Assembly: GCA_964480705.1 (NCBI GenBank)
Contig: CAYZPC010000001.1
Location: 62,001 to 126,000, forward strand
Origin: VGJJ01 sp964480705
GTDB taxonomy: Archaea; Iainarchaeota; Iainarchaeia; Iainarchaeales; VGJJ01
Length of the DNA stretch: 64,000 bases
Reading direction: 5' to 3'
The notes under the pieces: generated by a model
What the model was told of the DNA's origin: nothing
What the model saw: the letters and a program-made list of their open reading frames with translations, nothing else
Databases searched by the model: none
Position numbers and translations under genes: made by a program
Shown: positions 35,234-43,514 of the stretch, piece after piece
Position numbering within the stretch: the first letter of the stretch is position 1
Layout of the letters: each line of letters starts with the position of its first letter

Positions 35234-36136
35234 ATGGTACGCCAGACAATCAAATCGCGCACAATTTTGGACAAACCCCTTTCCTTCCGCGACGCTTTAA
35301 GGGGGAAATTATCCCCTTCCGAACAATCGCATGCTATTTATTCCTTCGACGTACTAGGCGACCTCGCCCTGATTGAAATTCCGCGTACTCTTGCGTCGCG
35401 CCGCGCCCTTATTGGAAAAACCCTCCTGGAAACCAATTCGCGTTTGAAGAAAGTGTATGAAAAAGTGGGTGAGCATTCGGGGAAGTTCCGCGTGGAAAAA
35501 ATTCGCTGGCTGGCTGGAGAGAAAAATCCCCTAACCCTTTACACGGAATGGGGGTGCACGTTTTGGGTGAACCCGGGAGAGGTTTTTTTTAATCCCCGCT
35601 TGAGCACCGAGCGCCAGCGCGCCGCAGAGTTAGTTAAAAATAATCAAACCGTTGCAGTGTTTTTTGGGGGCGTTGGTCCCTACGCGATTGAAATTGCTAA
35701 GCATGCGTCCCCGCGTCGAGTCTACTCCATTGAATGGAATCCTCGCGCTAAAAAAAATCTCCTTGATAACATCGCGCGCAATAAAGTGTCAAACATCGTG
35801 GTGCCCCTCATGGGAGATGTTCAAAAAATCCCACCCCGCGCAGAGTGCGACCACATTATCATGCCTGCCCCCGATAATGCGATAGAGTTTCTCCCGTTCG
35901 CGGTAAAATGGCTTTCCAAAAAGGGTGGGCTGATTCAATGCTACACCTTCGTCTCGCGCGATAATGCCAATGATGAGGTTCATGAAAAAATTTCATCTGC
36001 GCTGGGAAAAAATATTCCGTACAAAATTGTTTTCACTCGAAAAGTGAGTGATTTTTCCGCGCGCATGCTTCAAGTGTGTGTGGGCATTAAGGTGAGTGCT
36101 AAGGTGGGAATTATTAAGCACGAGAAAAAGAAATAA
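35234..36136 (+). CDS. trm5: tRNA (guanine37-N1)-methyltransferase
   Basis: 300 residues. It contains LGDLALIEIPR in the middle domain, FGGVGPYAIEIAK as the SAM-binding loop, VYSIEWNPRA and DHIIMPAPDNAIEF as the catalytic loop; Trm5 normally has a proline-containing NLP or related motif here. It methylates G37 next to the anticodon to prevent frameshifts. It is followed after 3 bases by adk, which overlaps tmk, so the three are one operon. Confidence 0.88.
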   Translation: MVRQTIKSRTILDKPLSFRDALRGKLSPSEQSHAIYSFDVLGDLALIEIPRTLASRRALIGKTLLETNSRLKKVYEKVGEHSGKFRVEKIRWLAGEKNPLTLYTEWGCTFWVNPGEVFFNPRLSTERQRAAELVKNNQTVAVFFGGVGPYAIEIAKHASPRRVYSIEWNPRAKKNLLDNIARNKVSNIVVPLMGDVQKIPPRAECDHIIMPAPDNAIEFLPFAVKWLSKKGGLIQCYTFVSRDNANDEVHEKISSALGKNIPYKIVFTRKVSDFSARMLQVCVGIKVSAKVGIIKHEKKK

Positions 36137-36139
36137 GAT

Positions 36140-36805
36140 ATGATTCTCGTCTTCATTGGTCCGCCCGGCGGGGGAAAAGGAACAATCGCCCAAATGCTTT
36201 CCCGTAAGGGGTGGGTGCACTTTTCCATGGGCCAAGCGTTGCGCGACCATGTAAAAAATGGTGGAAAGTTTGCCAAAAAAGTGAGTGGAATTTTATCCAG
36301 CGGCCAGCTTGTTCCGGATGCCATTGCATTTGCCGTGTTGAAAGATAGTGTTCTTCACATGCACGGAAAAAATATTGTGTTTGATGGATTTCCCCGCAAT
36401 CTCGATCAAACGAAGAGCGCGCGAAAAGTGTTGCGTGCATTAAAACAGGATTTTGATGGGTTTGTTTTCATTGATGTTCCTGAAAAAATCATCCTCCAGC
36501 GGTTAAAGCTTCGTCGCCAATGCGAAAAATGTGGAAAAATTTACGGTTCCCATATTCTTCCCAAAAAAAGCGGCGTGTGCAATGCAGACGGTGGAGAACT
36601 CGTTTCGCGTGCGGATGATCATCCATCTGTCATTCGGAAGCGTTTTCACGTCTATCACACGCTCACCGCTCCCGTGCTGGATTGGGCAACCCTTAATTAT
36701 CCCGTTTTTCGAGTGGATGGTTCTCCGTCTCCTAACGCAGTCTTTAAACAAGTTGCTCGCATAATATCCTTCATTCGCGCTGCGTCGCGAAAAAACAAGG
36801 AATGA
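36140..36805 (+). CDS. adk: Adenylate kinase
   Basis: 221 residues. The P-loop is GPPGGGKGTIAQ. DGFPRNLDQ is the family signature, and the LID holds a zinc site C-x2-C...C-x2-D (CEKCGK, then CNAD). It interconverts AMP, ADP and ATP. It is in an operon between trm5 and tmk; the stop overlaps the start of tmk by 4 bases (ATGA). Confidence 0.93.
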   Translation: MILVFIGPPGGGKGTIAQMLSRKGWVHFSMGQALRDHVKNGGKFAKKVSGILSSGQLVPDAIAFAVLKDSVLHMHGKNIVFDGFPRNLDQTKSARKVLRALKQDFDGFVFIDVPEKIILQRLKLRRQCEKCGKIYGSHILPKKSGVCNADGGELVSRADDHPSVIRKRFHVYHTLTAPVLDWATLNYPVFRVDGSPSPNAVFKQVARIISFIRAASRKNKE

Positions 36806-37455
36806 GATTTAGTATGGCTTCCAAAGGATTGTTTATTGCGTTTGAAGGCATTGACGGCTGCGGAAAGTCAACGCAGGCGAGCATGCTTGTGGATTGGATT
36901 TTTTCCACCTATAAGGGAGTGGACTCCATCGTGCTGACGCGCGAGCCCAGCCAGTCTAAATTTACTAAAGAAATTCACGACCGTTTGAGTGTAAAAAACA
37001 CCGATGCTTCCTCTAATTCCAAAGAGCGCATGCTCGAATTGTTTGTATTAGACCGTGAAGAGCACGTGAACAAAATAATTACTCCTAATTTGCTTCAGAA
37101 AGCCGTGGTGATTTGCGACCGCTACAAATATTCTACAATCGCCTATCAATCTGCGCAGGGCATCTCCGTTTCCCTTGCGATTGATGAGAATGATTCTTTT
37201 CCCATTCCCGATTTGACGCTTATTTTCAATGCAAATGTGGATGCGTGCGTCGAGCGCATGCAAAAATCCCGCCCCGAATTAGATAAGTTTGAGAAGGGTG
37301 CTTTTTTAGAAAAAGTTCGTGCTCAATACGTTAAACTTCCCTCCCTCTTACCAAAGGAAAAGTTTCACGTGATTAATGCCAATCAGCCCGTTGATGTAGT
37401 TCACGCGGACGTGGTTAAAGTAATTCAACCGTTGATTGAACACGTGTTAAAATAA
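36802..37455 (+). CDS. tmk: Thymidylate kinase
   Basis: 217 residues. FEGIDGCGKSTQ is the P-loop, LTREPS the dTMP-binding arginine motif and VICDRYKYSTIAYQ the DR(Y/F) motif. It phosphorylates dTMP for DNA synthesis. An alternative start at 36814 would remove four residues. It overlaps adk by 4 bases. A terminator hairpin follows at 37518-37546. Confidence 0.93.
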   Translation: MRFSMASKGLFIAFEGIDGCGKSTQASMLVDWIFSTYKGVDSIVLTREPSQSKFTKEIHDRLSVKNTDASSNSKERMLELFVLDREEHVNKIITPNLLQKAVVICDRYKYSTIAYQSAQGISVSLAIDENDSFPIPDLTLIFNANVDACVERMQKSRPELDKFEKGAFLEKVRAQYVKLPSLLPKEKFHVINANQPVDVVHADVVKVIQPLIEHVLK

Positions 37456-37517
37456 TCTGCCCTGTGCAGTTGAATTTCTAAAAACAAAAAATAGTTTTGA
37501 AAAAAGTTGAAAAAAAT

Positions 37518-37546
37518 AATGATGCCAGTTTTTCTCTGGCACCATT
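37518..37546. terminator. Terminator between tmk and the small secreted protein gene
   Basis: AATG, a one-base bulge and TGCCAG pair with CTGGCA, one base and CATT around a 7-base T-rich loop. It sits between two convergent genes. Confidence 0.55.
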
Positions 37547-37562
37547 GTAATATTATTCTCCA

Positions 37563-37973
37563 TTACGGCAATGCGTGATAGGGACCGTTATAATTGGGGT
37601 CGTAAATCATGGCATATGCTTTCGTGGGCTGGAACGCAGGGAGCTGTGGGGCGTATATTTGGTATCCGCATGCAAACTCGCGCATTTCTAATCCTGCACT
37701 AATGCTCTCCGGCAATGTTCGGTGGCTTACCGGGTTAATGGTGTGAGCCGTAATGACTCCAACCTGGTAGGGGTATACTCCGCCATCTTCATCGATACAA
37801 TCTCCCACCTGTGCGGTGTTCGCCGATGCAATGATTTTCACCACGTATGTGGTGTTGTTGTCGAGGTTCATTAATTCATAATAGTTTCCCGGCGGATTGC
37901 TTCCTGCAACCGTGAGGGTGGCCATTCCAATAATGAACAGTGTAAGCACTCCTGCAAATAAACTTGTTTTCAT
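37563..37973 (-). CDS. Small secreted protein, paralogue of the 15882-16265 product
   Basis: 136 residues. A signal peptide (LFAGVLTLFIIGMATLTVAG) precedes a small domain with two cysteines. REFACGYQI followed by FQPTKAYAMIYD mirrors the ending of the 15882-16265 product. AGGAGGAA lies 6 bases before the ATG, a strong Shine-Dalgarno sequence. Function unknown. Confidence 0.65.
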   Translation of the reverse strand: MKTSLFAGVLTLFIIGMATLTVAGSNPPGNYYELMNLDNNTTYVVKIIASANTAQVGDCIDEDGGVYPYQVGVITAHTINPVSHRTLPESISAGLEMREFACGYQIYAPQLPAFQPTKAYAMIYDPNYNGPYHALP

Positions 37974-38059
37974 GAAATTTCCTCCTATACTCTTTACTAG
38001 CGCCCATCCCTATTTATTCACTGCGCAAATTTTGCCTGTTAATTAGATTTTTTCGGGTT

Positions 38060-38779
38060 TCAGCGGAGGGCGCCCCAGAGTATTTCATCCTTGGGCCGGA
38101 CTTCAATTCCATTTTCTACCATATCAAACGCGTGAACGGTCTTAGAATGATTAGTTCCTCTCATTTTTCGCACAAAAATGCTTCGATTGGGGGGCGTAAA
38201 ATACAGTGCCACGACCCCATCCACCACAAACTCTTCCACGCCATACGCGGAGAATTTGTTTCGTTCTTCTCCCGGAATTTCACTCGTGAGGATCGTTGTA
38301 CAACCCGTTTCTTTCAACCGATTCACGAACTCAAATAGCATGTGTCTCAAAAATCCTTTTTCTTCGGTCATCCACACCCCAAACGAGGTCACGGAGTCAA
38401 TTACTAGTCTTTTGGCGTCAATCGCATCCACCATTTTGGTGATAATTGCCAATTCTTTTTCCACTTGCTGCTGTACCTGGTCAGGGTCGCGGGATGTTCC
38501 AAAGTTTAGTCGGTAAATTTTCATCATGTTTTTGTCTTGCAGGGATTTAATGTCCCAATTAAATGATTGCATGTTCCACGTGATATCCTTGAGTCCCGTT
38601 TCCAATGTGACATACAAACCTGGATCGTTGTACGAGCGCGCGCCCTCGTAAATATATTGCATCGCAAAAATAGTCTTTCCTGCTCCGGGCCCGCCGCCCA
38701 CTAAAACAGAGGCTCCTTCCGGGATGCCTCCTCCCACGAGTTCATCAAATCCTGGTATTCCGGTTGCGACACGGTTCAT
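38060..38779 (-). CDS. KaiC-like RecA-superfamily ATPase
   Basis: 239 residues. It opens RVATGIPGFDELVGGGIP, with Walker A GGPGAGKT at 29-36, Walker B RLVIDS at 124-129 and KMRGTNH near the C-terminus. The start at 38779 is favoured over 38821 by an AATAAAAAG box 26 bases upstream. It is divergent from scpA. Function in this lineage unknown; the protein at 5397-6173 is a relative. Confidence 0.8.
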   Translation of the reverse strand: MNRVATGIPGFDELVGGGIPEGASVLVGGGPGAGKTIFAMQYIYEGARSYNDPGLYVTLETGLKDITWNMQSFNWDIKSLQDKNMMKIYRLNFGTSRDPDQVQQQVEKELAIITKMVDAIDAKRLVIDSVTSFGVWMTEEKGFLRHMLFEFVNRLKETGCTTILTSEIPGEERNKFSAYGVEEFVVDGVVALYFTPPNRSIFVRKMRGTNHSKTVHAFDMVENGIEVRPKDEILWGALR

Positions 38780-38883
38780 AGTGGAAGCAAAATGCTGGGG
38801 AATAAAAAGACGCGGGTTCACGCCCCGTGCGCGCGCCTCCCCTTACGAGTAGGGTTATATTTCGCTGGTCATTCATAACGTGC

Positions 38884-39735
38884 ATGCCTATTCAAAAAAT
38901 TGTCAAGAAGCGCTCCAAAAATGCTTCAGCTGACGCGTCGCGGGAAGAGGATGATTATTCCAACCTCGAAGCGGTGGACACCAATATTTCCGTTTCCACG
39001 CATGAGGATTTAGTTGGTTTAATTGAGCAGCCCGCGTGGAAGACCATTCTCATTACATTAGTTAAGAGTGAGCGCATGGACCCATGGAACATTGACGTGA
39101 AAGTTCTCGCCGAAAAATATTTGCAAAAAATCCGTTCGCTTAATTCAACCGATCTTCGTTTGCCCGCGAACGCTATCCTTGCGAGTGCCATTCTGTTGAA
39201 ATTCAAAGCCCGCTCCCTGCGCCTGCCTTCTCTTGAGGAAGAGGAAGAGCTGCGCATCAAATCCCTCATGACGGAGGAAGAATTGCTCGGTGGCATGATG
39301 CCCGAACTTATTTCTCCCAACCTAGTGCGTGAAGGTAAAGTCAGTTTAGACCAGCTCGTGCAGAGCATTGAGGAGATTCTCGATAAAACCAAATCAAAAG
39401 TCTTGCGTGAGAGGGATGGGCGTGAACGTCCCGTGTTTAACCTTCCATTTGCGGGACTCAACATGGAGGCTAAAATGAAAGAAGTCCTCGATTTGGCACG
39501 CACTCACGCGGATGAAACCGGCCTCGCGCGTTTTTCCACCATGGTTCGTGGAAAAGAAACCAATGATGTGGTGGAGAGTTTTCTCGCCCTGCTTTTTCTC
39601 ATTAACCAGAATCAAGTTTCCGCGTGGCAGGAAATTTTATTTGGAGAAATTCTCGTGAATGTTTTTCCAAAGCCGGAAGCAGAAGATAATGCCTCTTCCC
39701 CTGAAAGCGAGCCTGCTCCATCGCCTTCGGCATAA
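38884..39735 (+). CDS. scpA: Segregation and condensation protein A (kleisin)
   Basis: 283 residues. An N-terminal acidic tail precedes the kleisin motif LVGLIEQPAWKTILITLVKS, which contacts SMC. MDPWNIDVKVLAEKYL and the helix LPANAILASAILLKFKA follow. The C-terminal winged helix ends in a region resembling VSAWQEILFGEI. ScpA links an SMC dimer and ScpB to organise the chromosome. scpB is separate, at 60564-61328. A TTATATT box is 28 bases upstream. Confidence 0.88.
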   Translation: MPIQKIVKKRSKNASADASREEDDYSNLEAVDTNISVSTHEDLVGLIEQPAWKTILITLVKSERMDPWNIDVKVLAEKYLQKIRSLNSTDLRLPANAILASAILLKFKARSLRLPSLEEEEELRIKSLMTEEELLGGMMPELISPNLVREGKVSLDQLVQSIEEILDKTKSKVLRERDGRERPVFNLPFAGLNMEAKMKEVLDLARTHADETGLARFSTMVRGKETNDVVESFLALLFLINQNQVSAWQEILFGEILVNVFPKPEAEDNASSPESEPAPSPSA

Positions 39736-39794
39736 TAGGGCGGTTCTTTCCCTCCTCATGCACGTCTTATATAGTTCATTTTTTTCCTGAGTGC

Positions 39795-40508
39795 ATGCCC
39801 CGAAAAAAGAAAACCATTCGCCATTCGGAAGAGGAAAACGGTCAAGGTGAGTGGTTGCGTGATTTAATTCTAGGCGGACAAGATGGTCTTGTTAACGTAC
39901 TCGGCCTCGTGTTGGGTGTTGCCACTGCCACGAGCGATTCGCGCATTGTCATTGTGGCCGGTTTGGCAGCAATGTTTGCCGAAGGAATTTCCATGGGGGC
40001 AGTTGCTTATACTTCCTCTAAAGCCACTCTAGAATATTATGCGCGCGAACGCAAACGTGAACAACAGGAAATTGTTGATTTTCCTTCCGTTGAACGTGAA
40101 GAAGTGCGCAAAATATATTATGGAAAAGGTTTTCGCGGAGAAAATTTGGAAATGGTTGTTTCCACTCTTACGGCGAACAAGGAACGCTGGCTCGAAGTCA
40201 TGATGGAAGAAGAGTTGAAGCTCGAGAAGCCTGTTGAGACTCCCATTCAATCCGCTATCATTGTTACCATTGCCGCACTCATTGGAGCAGTCTTTCCCAT
40301 CATTCCCTATTTTTTCATGCCCGTTTCCCAAGCCAATCAGGTTACTGTTCCTTTTTCATTAATCGTTCTCTTCATTGCCGGCGCTGCCAAAGGTCGTTTT
40401 ACGAAAGTAGCGTGGTGGCGCTCCGGTCTTGAACTCTCCCTCATTGGAATTGGCGCCGCCATGATTGGTTTCATCATTGGCTCGTGGTTGAGCATTCCTC
40501 TCGCGTGA
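39795..40508 (+). CDS. VIT1/CCC1-family iron/manganese transporter-like protein
   Basis: 237 residues. LILGGQDGLVNVLGLVLGVA and MFAEGISMGAVAYTSSK are the VIT/CCC1 signatures. After a cytoplasmic stretch of about 80 residues, the C-terminal membrane segments follow. Relatives move Fe(II) or Mn(II) across membranes. A TTATATA box is about 25 bases upstream. The small membrane protein gene follows after 40 bases. Confidence 0.8.
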   Translation: MPRKKKTIRHSEEENGQGEWLRDLILGGQDGLVNVLGLVLGVATATSDSRIVIVAGLAAMFAEGISMGAVAYTSSKATLEYYARERKREQQEIVDFPSVEREEVRKIYYGKGFRGENLEMVVSTLTANKERWLEVMMEEELKLEKPVETPIQSAIIVTIAALIGAVFPIIPYFFMPVSQANQVTVPFSLIVLFIAGAAKGRFTKVAWWRSGLELSLIGIGAAMIGFIIGSWLSIPLA

Positions 40509-40548
40509 GATTATTTCTCATTGGCGAATGAGGTTTTATATTCTGTGA

Positions 40549-40890
40549 ATGGGTGTCTCCTGCATGTTTGGCGCGTGGTTTCCTAGTTCAGAATGGATTG
40601 TCATCTCCCTCATTCGTTTTGTAGCCGTTTTTCTTATTGTTTATTTTCTTGCCGTGGTCATTTATTGGTTTAACCGCACGGGAAAAATCCCCTCGTTGCG
40701 GGTCGCGTGGCGCATCATGCTTCAACTCGCGCGCTGGTTTCCAAAAATTCTTATTCATCGCGTGAAAATTTTTCCCGCGCGCTTGCGCCGAAAAAAAGTA
40801 GATGCCTATCCTTCGTTAAACATTCCTTCCCCACGCGTGCAAGCGGGTTCAAAAAAATCGTATTCTAAAAAAAAGAAAAATAAAAAATAG
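40549..40890 (+). CDS. Small membrane protein of unknown function
   Basis: 113 residues. One strong membrane helix near residues 13-36 (VISLIRFVAVFLIVYFLAVV), then a strongly basic tail ending in lysines (KKSYSKKKKNKK). Probably cotranscribed with the VIT-like gene. No family recognised. Confidence 0.5.
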   Translation: MGVSCMFGAWFPSSEWIVISLIRFVAVFLIVYFLAVVIYWFNRTGKIPSLRVAWRIMLQLARWFPKILIHRVKIFPARLRRKKVDAYPSLNIPSPRVQAGSKKSYSKKKKNKK

Positions 40891-40898
40891 TGCCGCTT

Positions 40899-41225
40899 TC
40901 ACAATTTTTTTACAGCGGCATCAATTAATCGTTTCATTTCTCCTTTCGGAGCGAGTCCAATAATTCGGTCCACTTCTTTTCCTTTGGAAAAGACAACTAA
41001 ACACGGGATGCTCATTATTTCATAGTCTCGCGCGAGTTTTTCATATTGGTCAATGTTTAATTTGGCAAAGTGCAGTTTTCCTTTGTACTCTTTTTCTAAT
41101 TCTTCAAAAATGGGTGAGAGCATTTTGCACGGTCCGCACCACGCTGCCCAAAAATCAATAATATACGGTTTTTTTCCCGCGATTACTTCGCTGTGAAATG
41201 TCATGTCGGTGAGTTCCTGTACCAT
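40899..41225 (-). CDS. trx: Thioredoxin
   Basis: 108 residues, the standard length. The active site is AAWCGPCKM, with the cis-proline loop SIPCLVVF; a cysteine sits where threonine is usual (IPC rather than IPT). It reduces protein disulfides in the cytoplasm. A TTATTTA box is about 25 bases before the ATG at 41225. Confidence 0.92.
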   Translation of the reverse strand: MVQELTDMTFHSEVIAGKKPYIIDFWAAWCGPCKMLSPIFEELEKEYKGKLHFAKLNIDQYEKLARDYEIMSIPCLVVFSKGKEVDRIIGLAPKGEMKRLIDAAVKKL

Positions 41226-41310
41226 GGTGTTCGCCTCGCTGAATCAGTTATTTACAGCATACTAGGGAGTTTTTGTCTTAAAATACCCTGCGTCGCGTGT
41301 TAGACTATAC

Positions 41311-42393
41311 ATGCCTTCCCGTATCGTTGCTCACGTGGACATGAATGCCTTTTTCGCGAGTGTGGAGCAGCAGCTTCATCCCGAGTGGAAGAACGAACCC
41401 ATTATCGTGGGAGTTTTTTCCGGACGCACTCCTGATTCGGGAGTAGTTTCCTCTGCCACGTATGATGCGCGCGCCGCCGGAGTGCATGCAGGCCTTCCGT
41501 TGGTTCAAGCCAAAGCCCTCCTTCCCCACGCCCACTTTGTTCCGGTCCGTCATGAGGTGTATGGCGAAATTTCCGAATCCATTTTTACGCGCATGTATGC
41601 GTTTTCAGACGCGGTGGAGATTGCGAGCATTGATGAAGCCTACGCTGAACTCACTCAAAAATGTGCTTCGTTTGATGATGCGGAAAAAAAACTCCGCGCA
41701 TTTCAACTGGCTGTGAAAAAAGACACGGGATTAGGTTGCTCCATTGGTCTCGCGCCCAATAAATTGATTGCCAAAATGGCTTCTGATTTTCAAAAGCCGA
41801 ATGGTTTTACGCGCGTGGAGAAAGATACTATTCAAGCATTTTTGGACCCTCTTCCCGTATCCAAACTTATGGGCGTGGGCCCCAAGACCGAGGAAGATTT
41901 ACACGCGTTGAATGTCAAAACGATTTTTGATTTACGCCTGCAGAGCATGGGTGATTTGCTCAAGCGTTTTGGTTCCGCGCGCGGACAGTGGTTGTTTGCT
42001 TCTTCTCGCGGAATAGATGAATCACCCCTCCAACCTGAGCGTGAGCAAAAACAACACTCTCGCATTTGGACGTTAGTAAAAGATGCGAGCTCATGGGAGG
42101 AAATAGTTGAGAGTGTGCACACGCACGCTGAAGAATTGTGGTCCAACACCGCCGGAAAGGGAAATTTTTTCACTCAATTGGGTGTGATTGGTGTGACTTC
42201 CCTGCAGACGAGTGCGTCTAAATCAAAATCATTCACGGTTCCTATTGGCACTCGCTCCCAATTTCTGGCTGAGTTGGAAATTCTTTTCCGCGCGCTCTTA
42301 GATTCTCCTGACGTTGAGTGGCGTCGCGTCGGAATTCGCGTCTCGGGTTTTTCGGCACCGCCTAAACAAAAACGATTAGGCGATTTTGGCTAG
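41311..42393 (+). CDS. dinB: DNA polymerase IV (Y family)
   Basis: 360 residues. HVDMNAFFASVEQQ and ASIDEAYAEL carry the catalytic aspartates and glutamate. GVGPKTEEDLHAL is the helix-hairpin-helix of the thumb, and the little-finger domain follows. It bypasses DNA lesions. The C-terminus (QKRLGDF) could be a PCNA-binding peptide. A TTAAAATA box is 29 bases upstream. Confidence 0.92.
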   Translation: MPSRIVAHVDMNAFFASVEQQLHPEWKNEPIIVGVFSGRTPDSGVVSSATYDARAAGVHAGLPLVQAKALLPHAHFVPVRHEVYGEISESIFTRMYAFSDAVEIASIDEAYAELTQKCASFDDAEKKLRAFQLAVKKDTGLGCSIGLAPNKLIAKMASDFQKPNGFTRVEKDTIQAFLDPLPVSKLMGVGPKTEEDLHALNVKTIFDLRLQSMGDLLKRFGSARGQWLFASSRGIDESPLQPEREQKQHSRIWTLVKDASSWEEIVESVHTHAEELWSNTAGKGNFFTQLGVIGVTSLQTSASKSKSFTVPIGTRSQFLAELEILFRALLDSPDVEWRRVGIRVSGFSAPPKQKRLGDFG

Positions 42394-42407
42394 TATTTTT
42401 GTTTAAT

Positions 42408-43214
42408 TTAGCGCAGCAGCACGGCAGTGCTTTCAATTCCGTGCTTGCTGGGGTGAATCATTCCAATTTTGGTGTACGCGGGCAAGCGTGCCAATGATAC
42501 GTGTTCGCGCAGCATGGCTTTCAACCCTTGTGCGGTTCGGCAGAGCATTACCGTTCCCGGTTCAACCACTGTTGAGAGTTCTTCAAGGATTTTTCGCTTG
42601 TTGGAAACGCTTCCCGATAACAAAACGATGTCCGCGTGCGCAGCGTGCGTGGGGAGTTGTTCGGATGAGATGTAGCTTATTTTTCGCTGCAATCCCAGCG
42701 CGTGAATGGTTTGTTCGGCAAACGTCTGCTCGTGTGCATCTGTTTCTACCATTGTGATTTTGGCTCCTGTTTTGCTCGCATACACAATAGGGGAGATGGG
42801 CAGGGGACCATTTCCCACCGCTAGCACGTGCGTGTGCGCTTTCATGTTTGTAAAATGCGCCTCTCGTACAGCTTGGAAATATTTTCGCTTTACATTTCGG
42901 TGGTTGAAAATAAGCGCGTGTTCTTTTTGTTCAATAATGCTCTGTGCAATTGTTTTAGCCACATCTTTCTCATAATACGCATATGCTTCGCGCGTGATAT
43001 TCATGAACTCTGCAATCGTGTCAATCTTCAGGAGGGTTTTTTCCTGCGCAGGAGTAAATCGCTGGGCGAGCACCAGCTCTTCCAGCGCTTGCACGGCTAA
43101 ATCCACTCGCTTATCCAGCGCGGGATGTTCACTCGTGCGGAGTGTTTCGCGTAATTCTTGGCATAATGTGTTAATGTTTTCATGAAATACTTGTACGGCG
43201 GGAGCGGATAACAT
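42408..43214 (-). CDS. Nicotianamine-synthase-like enzyme
   Basis: 268 residues. A helical N-terminal domain precedes a Rossmann fold with VLAVGNGPLPISPIVYA, matching the VxxGSGPLPL(T)S(I/V)V signature of nicotianamine synthase, and MVETDAH for the SAM ribose. Archaeal relatives join aminobutyrate units from SAM into a metal-chelating opine-like product. It occurs with NikR, ZIP and VIT-like genes in the same window, though not in one operon. Confidence 0.75.
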   Translation of the reverse strand: MLSAPAVQVFHENINTLCQELRETLRTSEHPALDKRVDLAVQALEELVLAQRFTPAQEKTLLKIDTIAEFMNITREAYAYYEKDVAKTIAQSIIEQKEHALIFNHRNVKRKYFQAVREAHFTNMKAHTHVLAVGNGPLPISPIVYASKTGAKITMVETDAHEQTFAEQTIHALGLQRKISYISSEQLPTHAAHADIVLLSGSVSNKRKILEELSTVVEPGTVMLCRTAQGLKAMLREHVSLARLPAYTKIGMIHPSKHGIESTAVLLR

Positions 43215-43514
43215 TTTTTTTTCACCTGGGAGATTTTTTTTATGTTAAATTTTGATTTTTATGGAAGGAGATTCAATACCTCTTCCACACGGTTATAAAG
43301 CTACTTTTTTCGTCCTGCTACATATTTCATTCTTGGATTATTTTTGGTTTCTCTCTCTGCGTGTTGAAATATTTTCCCTATTCTCTCAAATGCTCGTATT
43401 ATTTTTTTCATTCCTCATTTTTTTTTATTCGATTTTCAGCAAAATTTGCCATCACTCTGTTATTTTTTTCCAAAAATGCGCAGTATTTAATACTCGGCAA
43501 TATCTCCTTTCTCC

